A stretch of DNA of 64,000 nucleotides, taken from Psychromarinibacter sp048262455 (GTDB taxonomy: Bacteria; Pseudomonadota; Alphaproteobacteria; Rhodobacterales; Rhodobacteraceae). Below the pieces are notes generated by a model, which was not told where the DNA came from, did not search any database, and saw only the letters and a program-made list of their open reading frames with translations. The translations under genes were made by a program, and so were the position numbers. Shown here piece by piece: positions 35,026 to 43,500 of this stretch; position 1 is the first letter of the stretch, and the number at the start of each line of letters is the position of its first letter. The DNA lies in contig JBLXFD010000003.1 of assembly GCA_048262455.1 (NCBI GenBank), positions 1-64,000 of the forward strand, read 5' to 3'.

Positions 35026-35841
35026 ATGAGCCGCCCCACCCCTCCCTCCCGGTCCCACGGCCGCCTGTCCATCGGCGCCCTCGCCACCCCGCGTGAACTG
35101 GTGCAGGCCCGGCCCGAATTGGCGGGCGCGTGGTGCGCCCGGGTCATCACCCTCTTTCCCGAAAGCTTCCCCGGCGTCCTCGGCGCCTCGCTGACCGGCC
35201 GCGCGCTGGAGGCCGGGCTTTGGCGGCTGGAGCCGCTGGACCTGCGCCGGTTCGGCGAGGGCCGGCACCGCAACGTCGACGACACCCCCGCGGGCGGCGG
35301 CGCCGGCATGGTGCTGCGCCCCGACGTGATGGACGCGGCGCTGCGGGCGGCGGCAGAGGGCGCCCCCCTGGATCGCGCGGACTGGCCGGTCATCTACCTC
35401 TCGCCCCGGGGCCGCCGGTTCGACCAGTCCCGCGCCCGGCAACTGGCGGCCGGCAAGGGCGTGACCCTGGTCTGCGGCCGCTTCGAGGGGCTGGACCAGC
35501 GGGTCATCGACCACCACGGCATCGAGGAGGTGTCGCTGGGCGACTTCGTCCTTTCCGGCGGAGAGATCGCGGCGCAGGCGGTGCTGGACGCGGCGGTGCG
35601 CCTGCTGCCCGGCGTGCTTGGCAACGAGGCCAGCGTCGAGGAGGAAAGCTTCTCCGACGGGCTGCTGGAGCATCCGCAATACACCCGCCCCGCCCTCTGG
35701 CAAGGCCGCGAGATCCCGCCGGTGCTGATGTCGGGCCACCACGGCGAGATCGCCCGCTGGCGCCGTGCCGAGGCCGAGGCCCTGACGCGCGAACGCCGGC
35801 CGGACCTCTGGCGCGCCCACACAGAGCGGGACAAGGGCTGA
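35026..35841 (+). CDS. trmD: tRNA (guanine37-N1)-methyltransferase
   Basis: The 271-residue SPOUT enzyme has VITLFPESFPGVLGASLTGR, DDTPAGGGAGMVLRPD, the trefoil-knot motifs VIYLSPRGRRFDQS and CGRFEGLDQRVIDHH and SLGDFVLSGGE, which bind AdoMet. It methylates G37 next to the anticodon and prevents frameshifting. An N-terminal extension of about 37 residues precedes the conserved core, which I believe is usual in this group. It lies in the rpsP-rimM-trmD-rplS order. Confidence 0.97.
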   Translation: MSRPTPPSRSHGRLSIGALATPRELVQARPELAGAWCARVITLFPESFPGVLGASLTGRALEAGLWRLEPLDLRRFGEGRHRNVDDTPAGGGAGMVLRPDVMDAALRAAAEGAPLDRADWPVIYLSPRGRRFDQSRARQLAAGKGVTLVCGRFEGLDQRVIDHHGIEEVSLGDFVLSGGEIAAQAVLDAAVRLLPGVLGNEASVEEESFSDGLLEHPQYTRPALWQGREIPPVLMSGHHGEIARWRRAEAEALTRERRPDLWRAHTERDKG

Positions 35842-36140
35842 CGCGGCCCGCCCCGCATCCAACCGCCCGCCAGCCGCCCCTTGCCAACCGCCCCCCGCCT
35901 GCCATAGAAGCGCGTCACCTGGCGGGCCTGCCCGACTCAGGTGTCTTTGCCGTTCCGCCACCGGCCCGGAACAGGGGTTTCTTCACCCCGCCTCCGCCAG
36001 CGGCCCGCAGGTGCGGCAGACCAAGGAACCGACGACCTGATCTCTGGCGGGCACCGCGCGTGGACCCGGGTGAAGACCAAGAGCTCTCAGGCGGCAGCAA
36101 CCTTCGCGGCCCAACCGCGAGCATCAAAGGAGCGCATCAG
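35842..36140. other. 299-base spacer between trmD and rplS
   Basis: No gene is visible. A weak TTGCCA (35881-35886) and CATAGA (35903-35908), 16 bases apart, could form an internal promoter for rplS-rpmE. A small GGGGT/ACCCC hairpin lies near 35976-35991. AAAGGAG precedes the rplS start. Confidence 0.4.
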
Positions 36141-36524
36141 ATGAACCTGATCGCACAGATCGAAGCCGAGCAGATCAGCCAGCTCGGCAAGGAAATTCCC
36201 GACTTCAAGGCCGGCGACACGATCCGCGTCGGCTACAAGGTCACCGAGGGCACCCGCACCCGGGTGCAGAATTACGAAGGCGTCTGCATCAGCCGCAAGA
36301 ACGGCGCCGGCATCGCCGGCAGCTTCACGGTGCGCAAGATCTCCTTCGGCGAAGGGGTCGAGCGGGTGTTCCCCCTGTACTCCACCAACGTCGAATCCAT
36401 CACCGTCGTGCGCCGTGGCCGCGTGCGCCGCGCCAAGCTGTACTACCTGCGCTCGCGCCGCGGCAAATCGGCCCGGATCGCCGAGGACAGCAACTACAAG
36501 CCGCTGAAAAGCGCCGAAGCGTAA
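36141..36524 (+). CDS. rplS: 50S ribosomal protein bL19
   Basis: The 127-residue protein has the bL19 core: IAQIEAEQISQLGKEIPDFK, GYKVTEGTRTRVQNYEGVC, FTVRKISFGEGVERVFPLYS and RRAKLYYLRSRRGKSARI. It lies at the 30S-50S interface. The chosen ATG is preceded by AAAGGAG. It is followed by rpmE after 11 bases. Confidence 0.98.
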   Translation: MNLIAQIEAEQISQLGKEIPDFKAGDTIRVGYKVTEGTRTRVQNYEGVCISRKNGAGIAGSFTVRKISFGEGVERVFPLYSTNVESITVVRRGRVRRAKLYYLRSRRGKSARIAEDSNYKPLKSAEA

Positions 36525-36535
36525 GGAGACGGTCG

Positions 36536-36757
36536 ATGAAAAAAGACATCCACCCCGAATACCACCTCGTCGACGTCAAGCTGGTCGACGGCACCGTGGT
36601 GCAGATGAAATCCACCTGGGGCAAGGAAGGCGACCAGCTGTCGCTGGACATCGACCCCTCGGTGCACCCGGCCTGGACAGGCGGCGGCACCCGCCTGATG
36701 GATACCGGCGGCCGCGTGTCGAAGTTCAAGAAGAAGTACGAGGGCCTCGGCTTCTAG
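36536..36757 (+). CDS. rpmE: 50S ribosomal protein bL31 (zinc-free form)
   Basis: The 73-residue protein begins MKKDIHPEYHLVDVKLVDGT and ends GGRVSKFKKKYEGLGF, like bL31. The four cysteines of zinc-binding versions are all absent, so this is the C-minus form normally found in this lineage. It bridges the 50S and the 30S head. It ends the operon, and a strong terminator follows. Confidence 0.96.
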   Translation: MKKDIHPEYHLVDVKLVDGTVVQMKSTWGKEGDQLSLDIDPSVHPAWTGGGTRLMDTGGRVSKFKKKYEGLGF

Positions 36758-36784
36758 TCCGCCCCTCACCGACGCCGATCGCAG

Positions 36785-36810
36785 CGCCGCCCCCCGGGGC
36801 GGCGTTTTGC
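36785..36810 (+). terminator. Rho-independent terminator after rpmE
   Basis: CGCCGCCCC pairs with GGGGCGGCG around a 2-base centre and is followed by TTTTGC. It starts 27 bases after the rpmE stop and closes the ffh-rpmE operon. Confidence 0.85.
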
Positions 36811-36875
36811 GTTACGTCAACCCGGGGAACCGGCACCCGGCGCGGCGGTTCACAGGTATCGGCAGGAGGAACGCG

Positions 36876-37499
36876 ATGAACACCGAAACCACACGGGAAC
36901 AAGCGCACCTGCTGCATGGCGCGGTCTGGCTGGGCTACCTCGGCTGCTTCATCGTGATCGCCGGCTGCCTGATCGCCCCGCTCGTCGTGCCTGACTACGA
37001 CTGGGTCGCCGACACCATCAGCGACGCCGCGGCGGGCGAGTGGGAGATCATCATGGACGTGGCGCTCTACGGCTTCGCCGCCGGGCTGGTGGCCACCGCC
37101 ATCGGCTGCGCCCATGCGCATCCCGGCGGCCGGGCCTGGTCCGCCGGCGTCGCGTCACTGGCGCTGCTGGGGGCGCTGGTGGTGGTGATCGGCGCCCGGA
37201 ACGAGTACGGCGACGGCGACAGCAGCGGCCTGGTGCTGCATACGGAGATCGTCTACGCCCTCGGCGCCCTGATGCTGGCGCTGCCGCTGCTGATGGCCCC
37301 CGGCGCCAGGGCGCGCCACCCCCGCGCGCGGATGGTCCTGTTGGGGCTGGCGGCGGTCTGGGGCCTCGCCGCGCCTGTGTTCTTCTTCCTGCCCACCGAT
37401 GTCGACGGGCTCTACGAACGCGGCCTCGGCCTCGTGGCCTGCGCCATCGTGGTGACGCTCTGCCGCATCCTGCAGATCCGCGCCCGCGACGCCGCCTGA
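36876..37499 (+). CDS. DUF998-type membrane protein
   Basis: The 207-residue protein has six hydrophobic helices and the motif PDYDWVADTISDAAAGEWE after the first helix pair, which I associate with DUF998 membrane proteins. The ATG at 36876 has AGGAGG upstream. The function of the family is unknown. It stands alone between the rpmE terminator and mipZ. Confidence 0.8.
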   Translation: MNTETTREQAHLLHGAVWLGYLGCFIVIAGCLIAPLVVPDYDWVADTISDAAAGEWEIIMDVALYGFAAGLVATAIGCAHAHPGGRAWSAGVASLALLGALVVVIGARNEYGDGDSSGLVLHTEIVYALGALMLALPLLMAPGARARHPRARMVLLGLAAVWGLAAPVFFFLPTDVDGLYERGLGLVACAIVVTLCRILQIRARDAA

Positions 37500-37632
37500 T
37501 CCGCGCGCCCCATCTGCCGCAACACCCCAGAAATCCCCGCCGCGCCGCTTCCCATGCCCGCCCGCGCAAAATATAGTGGCGCAAACCGGGTCGAGACGAA
37601 CCCGTAGCGGTTCGGAACGAAAAGGACAGGCC

Positions 37633-38442
37633 ATGGCGCACATCATCGTCGTGGGCAACGAGAAGGGCGGCGCGGGCAAATCCACCGTGTCGATGCACGT
37701 TGCCACGTCACTGGCCCGGATGGGCCACCGCATCGGGGTGATCGACCTCGACCTGCGGCAGAAGACCCTCACCCGCTACCTCGAGAACCGGCTGACCTAC
37801 ATGGAAAAGCACGGGCTCGATCTTGCGGTGCCGGAGTTCCGCGACCTGCCCGACGTGGCCAGCGCCGAGCTTTCGGCGGGCGAGAACATCTACGACCGCC
37901 GCCTGTCCATGGCGGTGGCGGGGCTGGAACCGATCTGCGACTTCATCCTGATCGACTGCCCCGGCTCGCACACCCGCCTCAGCCAGGTGGCGCATTCGCT
38001 GGCCGACACGCTGGTCACGCCTCTGAACGACAGCTTCCTCGACTTCGACCTGCTGGCCCGCATGGACGGCGAAAGCCGCGAGATCATGGGCCCCTCGGTC
38101 TACTCCGAAATGGTCTGGAGCGCGCGGCAGCTGCGCAGCCAGGCCGGGCTCACGCCGATCGACTGGGTGGTGGTGCGCAACCGCGTGGGTCCGCAGCGGA
38201 TGGTGAACAAGGAATTGATGATCGACGCGCTGAAGAAGCTGGCGCGCCGGCTCGGCTTCCGCGTCGCCCCGGGCTTCACCGAGCGCGTCACCTTCCGCGA
38301 ACTTTTCCCCCGCGGCCTGACCCTGCTCGACCTCAAGGACATCGGCGTCAAGCAGTTCAACATCTCCATGGTCGCCGCCCGCCAGGAGTTGCGCGACCTG
38401 ATCGCCGCCCTCCGCCTGCCGGGGGTAGAGGTCGACTTCTGA
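37633..38442 (+). CDS. mipZ: Division-plane positioning ATPase MipZ
   Basis: This 269-residue ParA-like ATPase begins HIIVVGNEKGGAGKSTVSMH, a deviant Walker A with Lys11 and Lys16. It continues with VIDLDLRQKTLTRYLENR, IDCPGSHTRLSQVAHSLADTLVTPLNDSFLDFDLL, and VRNRVGPQRMVNKELM. These match Caulobacter-type MipZ, which inhibits FtsZ and restricts division to mid-cell by forming a pole-to-centre gradient. A TATAGT at 37572-37577 with a weak TTCCCA 17 bases upstream is a possible promoter. It converges on the aldehyde dehydrogenase gene. Confidence 0.94.
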   Translation: MAHIIVVGNEKGGAGKSTVSMHVATSLARMGHRIGVIDLDLRQKTLTRYLENRLTYMEKHGLDLAVPEFRDLPDVASAELSAGENIYDRRLSMAVAGLEPICDFILIDCPGSHTRLSQVAHSLADTLVTPLNDSFLDFDLLARMDGESREIMGPSVYSEMVWSARQLRSQAGLTPIDWVVVRNRVGPQRMVNKELMIDALKKLARRLGFRVAPGFTERVTFRELFPRGLTLLDLKDIGVKQFNISMVAARQELRDLIAALRLPGVEVDF

Positions 38443-38462
38443 CCCCGTACCCCGCTTCCCCA

Positions 38463-38510
38463 TTCTTCTTGTCGAAAATACCTCGGGGGTGCGGGGGCAG
38501 CGCCCCCGCG
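38463..38510 (-). repeat. Convergent-gene palindromic repeat, copy B
   Basis: On the minus strand this reads GGGGGCGCTGCCCCC, then CCCCCGAGGTATTTTCG and CAAGAAGAA. It lies between the mipZ and aldehyde dehydrogenase stops. A further GC hairpin follows near 38511-38536. Confidence 0.75.
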
Positions 38511-38541
38511 GATCGGAGCGCCGCAGGCGCCTCGATCCCCC

Positions 38542-39993
38542 TCATCCCAGTCGGATCGCCACGTTCTTGGTCTGCACGTAGTTCCACAGCGCCTCGCGCC
38601 CCTTTTCGCGGCCATAGCCCGAACGCCCGGTGCCGCCGAACGGCGTCTCCACGCCCCCCGCGAACCACTCGTTGACAAAGACCTGCCCGGCCCGCAGCTG
38701 CCGCGCCGCCCGGCCCGCGCGGTCGAGGTCGCGGGTGAAGACCCCGGCCACCAGCCCGTAGGGGGTGCCGTTGGCGATGCGGATGGCCTCGGCGTCCTGC
38801 TCGAAGGGCAGCAGCACCGCCACCGGGCCAAAGACCTCCTCCTGCGCGATCTGCGCGGCGGGATCGGCGCCCGTCACCAGCGTCGGCTCCATGAAGTGTC
38901 CCGGCCGGTTCGCCCGCCGGCCCCCGGCTGCGACCCGCGCGCCCTCCGCCTCGGCGCGGGCGACCATCTCCACCGCCCGGTCGCGCTGCGGCGCGCTGAT
39001 CATCGGGCCCATGTTCGGCCCGAAGCTGTCTCGCTCGATCCCCGGCCCCACCGAGATCGACCCAGCCAGCGCCGCGATCCGTTCTGCCAGTTCGTCGTGT
39101 ACCGAGGCGTGGGCGACGATCCGCGACATGGCCGAGCAGACCTGCCCGGCATTGGTGAAGACCCCGCGCCGGACCGAGGCCTCGACAGCGTCGAGGTCGG
39201 CATCGGCATGGACGATGGCGGCGGACTTGCCCCCCAGCTCCAGCACGCAGGGCACCACGTTCGCGGCCGCGGCGGCGGCGATGCGCCGGCCGGTGGCGAC
39301 CGAGCCGGTAAAGACGATCTGATTCACCCCCGGGTGCCCCGCCAGCGCCGCCCCCGCCTCGTGCCCCCAGCCCGCCAGCAGGTTCAGCGCCCCGTCGGGC
39401 AGCCCCGCCGCCTCGGCGGCGCGGGCGAAGAAGGCGGTGGACAGCGGCGTGAGTTCCGAGCTTTTGACCACGCAGGCATTGCCCGTCGCCAGCCCGCAGG
39501 CGATCGAGCGGGCGGCAATTTCCAGCGGGAAATTCCAGGGGATGATCTGCGCCGAAACGCCGTAGGGCTCCGGCACAGTGTAGTCGGCGTAGCCCGCGCC
39601 CAGCGGGATAGAGACGCCCTCGACCGTCGAGGCCTGGTTGCCGTAATACTCCAGGTAGCGCGCGGCATTCGCCACCTCGCCCCGCGCCTCCCACAGCGGC
39701 TTGCCCTGCTCGCGGGTCAGGGTCACGGCGATCTCCTCGGCATGCGCCACGAACCAGTCGCCCATCGCCTGCACCAGCCGCCCCCGCTCCAGCGGCCGCA
39801 TGTCCCGCAGCACGTCCGCGTCGGCGCAGGCCCGGGCCGCGGCGACGGCGCGGTCCACGTCGGCGGGATCGGCCAGCGCCTGCTCTGCCAGCGGCTGGCC
39901 CGTCGCCGGGTCCTCCACCGTCAGCCGCCCGCCGCCGCCGTCGCACCAGGCGCCGCCGATGTAGTTCCGCCAGTATGGCGCGATCCCGCTCAT
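38542..39993 (-). CDS. NAD(P)-dependent aldehyde dehydrogenase
   Basis: The 483-residue ALDH-superfamily enzyme has NFPLEIAARSIACGLATGNA, FTGSVATGRRIAAAAA, the catalytic Glu in LELGGKSA and the catalytic Cys in NAGQVCSAMSR. The C-terminus holds EVFGPVAVLLPF and FGGTGRSGYGREKG. It should oxidise an aldehyde to the carboxylate; betaine aldehyde or a gamma-aminobutyraldehyde-like compound is possible but not proven. No adjacent pathway gene identifies the substrate. Confidence 0.92.
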   Translation of the reverse strand: MSGIAPYWRNYIGGAWCDGGGGRLTVEDPATGQPLAEQALADPADVDRAVAAARACADADVLRDMRPLERGRLVQAMGDWFVAHAEEIAVTLTREQGKPLWEARGEVANAARYLEYYGNQASTVEGVSIPLGAGYADYTVPEPYGVSAQIIPWNFPLEIAARSIACGLATGNACVVKSSELTPLSTAFFARAAEAAGLPDGALNLLAGWGHEAGAALAGHPGVNQIVFTGSVATGRRIAAAAAANVVPCVLELGGKSAAIVHADADLDAVEASVRRGVFTNAGQVCSAMSRIVAHASVHDELAERIAALAGSISVGPGIERDSFGPNMGPMISAPQRDRAVEMVARAEAEGARVAAGGRRANRPGHFMEPTLVTGADPAAQIAQEEVFGPVAVLLPFEQDAEAIRIANGTPYGLVAGVFTRDLDRAGRAARQLRAGQVFVNEWFAGGVETPFGGTGRSGYGREKGREALWNYVQTKNVAIRLG

Positions 39994-40097
39994 GCCGCTT
40001 CTCCCTCTCTGCCCGCGCCTTTCCGCCCGGCGCCCCGCATCATGTTGTGCCCTCCCGGAAAAACGTGGAAGGTCGGCGCAGGCACAAGGGGCGACGC

Positions 40098-43000
40098 ATG
40101 GCTATCACGGCTTCGATCTACCACCTGACACACTACCGCTACGACCGGCCGGTCACGCTTGGCCCGCAGATCATCCGCCTGCGCCCGGCCCCGCACAGCC
40201 GGTCCCGGGTGATCTCGCACTCGCTGAAGGTCTCGCCGGAGAACCACTTCGTCAACCACCAGCAGGACCCCTACGGCAACTGGCTGGCGCGCTACGTCTT
40301 CCCCGAGCCGGTGCGCGAGCTGAAGATCGAGGTGGACCTGGTCGCCGACATGACCGTCTACAACCCCTTCGACTTCTTCATCGAGGAGGCCGCCGAGCAC
40401 TGGCCCTTCGACTACGACGAGTCGATCCGCGACGACCTGTCGATCTACCTCCAGCCGGAGCCGGAGACACCGCGCCTGCGCGAGTACATCGGCGGGCTGG
40501 ACCGCGGGCCGCAGCGCACCATCGACCTGGTGGTGGGGCTGAACGCGAAGCTGTCGCGGGACATCGGCTATGTCATCCGGATGGAGCCGGGGGTGCAGAC
40601 GCCCGAGGAGACGCTGGAGACCGGCAAGGGCTCGTGCCGCGACACCTCCTGGCTGCTGGTCAACCTGCTGCGCCGCCTCGGCATTGCCGCGCGCTTCGTC
40701 TCGGGCTACCTTATCCAGCTGAAGCCCGACCTCGTGGCGCTGGACGGCCCTCCGGGGACCGACCACGACTTCACCGACCTGCACGCCTGGTGCGAGGCCT
40801 ACCTGCCCGGCGCCGGCTGGATCGGGGTGGACCCCACCTCGGGCCTGCTGACCGGCGAAAGCCACATCCCGCTGGCCGCCACGCCGCACTACCGCAACGC
40901 CGCGCCGATCTCTGGCATGGCCAGCTTTGCCGAGACCGACTTCAACTTCGACATGCAGGTGCGGCGCGTGGCCGAGCACCCGCGTATCACCAAGCCGTTC
41001 TCGGACGACAGCTGGGACGCGCTGGACGCGCTGGGGGCCAAGGTGGACGAGGCCATCGCCGCCGCCGACATGCGCCTGACCATGGGCGGCGAGCCGACCT
41101 TCGTGTCGATCGACGACTTCGAGAGCGAAGAGTGGAACACCGCCGCCGTCGGCCCGCAGAAGCGCGCGCTGGCGGACAAGCTGATCCGCAAATTGCGCAG
41201 CCGCTTCGCGCCGGGCGGCTTCCTGCACTACGGCCAGGGCAAATGGTATCCCGGCGAGACGCTGCCGCGCTGGACCTTCTCGCTCTACTGGCGGCGGGAC
41301 GGGGTGCCCATGTGGCGCGACCCCGACCTGATCGCCGGCGAAGAGGGCGGGCCCACCCCCGACAAGGCCAAGGCAGAGACCCTGCTGCGCACCATCGCCA
41401 AGCGGCTGGGCGTGGACCCCGACAACACGGTTCCCGCCTACGAGGACCCGGCGGAGTGGCTGCTGAAGGAGGCCAACCTGCCCGAGAACGTCAGCCCCGC
41501 AAACAGCAAGCTGAAGGACCCCGAGGAGCGTCACCGCCTTGCCCGGGTCTTCGGCCGCGGGCTGACCGAACCGGCCGGCTACGTGCTGCCGGTGCAGCGC
41601 TGGCAGGGCAAGGCCGCCGGCGCCGGGCGCTGGCAGTCGGAACGCTGGTCGCCCCGGCGCGGCCATGTCTTCCTGGTGCCCGGCGACAGCCCCGTGGGCT
41701 ACCGCCTGCCGCTGGGCTCGCTGCCCTACGTCAAGCCCGCCGATTATCCCTACATCAACCCGGTCGATCCCACCGTGCCGCGCGGCCCGCTGCCGGAATT
41801 CTCCGGTGAACGTGCCGTGGCGGGCGGCAGCGGCGCCGAGGCGGCCGCGCAGGGGGCCGCCGAGGCTCCCGGCACGGCTGGGGACGGCGACAGCGCCCGC
41901 GCGCAGCCCAGCGCCCACTTCACCGCCGCCTCCGACACCCAGGACCGGGTGGAGCAGGAGATGAACGCCCTCGGCGGCGCCGTCCGCACCGCCATCTCGG
42001 TCGAGCCGCGCGATGGCCGGCTGTGCATCTTCATGCCGCCGGTCGAGGCGGTGGAGGATTACCTCGAGCTGCTGACCGCCGCCGAGGAGGCCGCCGCCGC
42101 CTGGGGCGAGCCGGTGCATATCGAGGGCTACGGCCCGCCCTCGGACCCGCGCCTGAACGTCATCCGCGTGGCCCCCGACCCCGGCGTGCTGGAGGTCAAC
42201 GTTCATCCCGCCACCGACTGGGAGGACTGCAAGCAGATCACCGCCGGGGTCTACGAGGACGCCCGCCTGACCCGGCTGGGCGCCGACAAGTTCATGATCG
42301 ACGGCAAGCACACCGGCACCGGCGGCGGCAACCACGTGGTGGTGGGGGGCGAGAGCGTCAACGACTCGCCCTTCCTGCGCCGCCCCGACCTGATGCGCAG
42401 CCTGGTGCTGCACTGGCAGCGGCACCCCTCGCTGTCCTACCTGTTCTCGGGCCTGTTCATCGGCCCCACCAGCCAGGCCCCCCGCATCGACGAGGCCCGG
42501 CACGACGCGCTCTACGAACTGGAGATCGCGCTGGCGCAGATCCCCGCGCCGGGCAACGGCACCCCGCCGCTGCCTTGGCTGCTGGACCGGCTGCTGCGCA
42601 ACATGCTGACCGACGCCACCGGCAACACCCACCGGGCCGAGATCTGCATCGACAAGCTCTATTCCCCCGACGGTCCCACGGGACGGCTGGGTCTGGTGGA
42701 ATTCCGCGGCTTTGAGATGCCCCCCGACCCGCGTATGAGCCTGGCCCAGCAGCTGCTGATCCGGGCGCTGCTGGTGCGGATCTGGAACGCGCCGGTGGGC
42801 GGCAACTTCACCCGCTGGGGCACCACGCTGCACGACCGTTTCATGCTGCCCGAATTCGTCTGGGCCGACTTCATGGACGTGCTGGGCGACCTGAAGATGC
42901 ACGGCTTCGACTTCCGCCCCGAATGGTACGAGGCGCAGGCAGAGTTCCGGTTCCCGTTCTGCGGCGAGGTGGAATACGAGGGGGTCAAGCTGGAGCTGCG

Positions 43001-43499
43001 GCAGGCGCTGGAGCCCTGGCACGTGCTGGGCGAGACCGGCGCGATCGGCGGCACGGTGCGCTACACCGACAGCTCGACCGAACGGATGCAGGTCAAGCTG
43101 AGCGCCGCCGATCCAAGCCGCTACATCGTCACCTGCAACCAGCGCCGGGTGCCGCTGAGCGCGACGGGCACCAGCGGCGTCTCGGTGGGCGGGGTGCGGT
43201 TCAAGGCCTGGCAGGCGGCCTCGGCCATGCACCCGGTGGTGCCGGTGCACGCGCCCCTGACGCTGGACATCTTCGACACATGGACCGGCCGCGCGCTGGG
43301 GGGCTGCACCTACCACGTCGCCCACCCCGGCGGGCGCAGCTACGACACCTTCCCGGTCAACTCGAACGAGGCCGAGGCCCGCCGTCTCGCCCGGTTCCAG
43401 CCCCACGGGCACACCCCCGGCGCCTACGTGCCGCCGCCGGAACGGGTGCACGGCGAGTTCCCGATGACGCTCGACCTTCGCCGGCCGCCGGAGGCCTGA
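40098..43499 (+). CDS. Transglutaminase-like plus DUF2126 (circularly permuted GS-like) protein
   Basis: This 1133-residue protein starts at the ATG at 40098. Residues about 1-270 are a bacterial transglutaminase-like module (ITASIYHLTHYRYDRPVTLG at the start) with a complete triad: Cys180 in GSCRDTSW, His229 in LHAWCEAY and Asp245 in GVDPTSG. A low-complexity Ala/Gly linker lies near residues 570-615. The large remainder, with TMGGEPTFVSIDD, HTGTGGGNHVVVGG and LVEFRGFEMPPDPRMSL, matches DUF2126, which Iyer and colleagues described as a circularly permuted glutamine-synthetase-like ligase. It is probably cytoplasmic. The next gene starts one base after the stop. It may form amide bonds on peptides, but no substrate is known. 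Confidence 0.9.
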   Translation: MAITASIYHLTHYRYDRPVTLGPQIIRLRPAPHSRSRVISHSLKVSPENHFVNHQQDPYGNWLARYVFPEPVRELKIEVDLVADMTVYNPFDFFIEEAAEHWPFDYDESIRDDLSIYLQPEPETPRLREYIGGLDRGPQRTIDLVVGLNAKLSRDIGYVIRMEPGVQTPEETLETGKGSCRDTSWLLVNLLRRLGIAARFVSGYLIQLKPDLVALDGPPGTDHDFTDLHAWCEAYLPGAGWIGVDPTSGLLTGESHIPLAATPHYRNAAPISGMASFAETDFNFDMQVRRVAEHPRITKPFSDDSWDALDALGAKVDEAIAAADMRLTMGGEPTFVSIDDFESEEWNTAAVGPQKRALADKLIRKLRSRFAPGGFLHYGQGKWYPGETLPRWTFSLYWRRDGVPMWRDPDLIAGEEGGPTPDKAKAETLLRTIAKRLGVDPDNTVPAYEDPAEWLLKEANLPENVSPANSKLKDPEERHRLARVFGRGLTEPAGYVLPVQRWQGKAAGAGRWQSERWSPRRGHVFLVPGDSPVGYRLPLGSLPYVKPADYPYINPVDPTVPRGPLPEFSGERAVAGGSGAEAAAQGAAEAPGTAGDGDSARAQPSAHFTAASDTQDRVEQEMNALGGAVRTAISVEPRDGRLCIFMPPVEAVEDYLELLTAAEEAAAAWGEPVHIEGYGPPSDPRLNVIRVAPDPGVLEVNVHPATDWEDCKQITAGVYEDARLTRLGADKFMIDGKHTGTGGGNHVVVGGESVNDSPFLRRPDLMRSLVLHWQRHPSLSYLFSGLFIGPTSQAPRIDEARHDALYELEIALAQIPAPGNGTPPLPWLLDRLLRNMLTDATGNTHRAEICIDKLYSPDGPTGRLGLVEFRGFEMPPDPRMSLAQQLLIRALLVRIWNAPVGGNFTRWGTTLHDRFMLPEFVWADFMDVLGDLKMHGFDFRPEWYEAQAEFRFPFCGEVEYEGVKLELRQALEPWHVLGETGAIGGTVRYTDSSTERMQVKLSAADPSRYIVTCNQRRVPLSATGTSGVSVGGVRFKAWQAASAMHPVVPVHAPLTLDIFDTWTGRALGGCTYHVAHPGGRSYDTFPVNSNEAEARRLARFQPHGHTPGAYVPPPERVHGEFPMTLDLRRPPEA

Positions 43500-43500
43500 G

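Noticed and set aside
36536..36757. Lack of zinc cysteines in bL31 as a sign of a degraded gene
   Set aside because: The protein is full length and otherwise conserved. The C-minus form is the usual one in this lineage.
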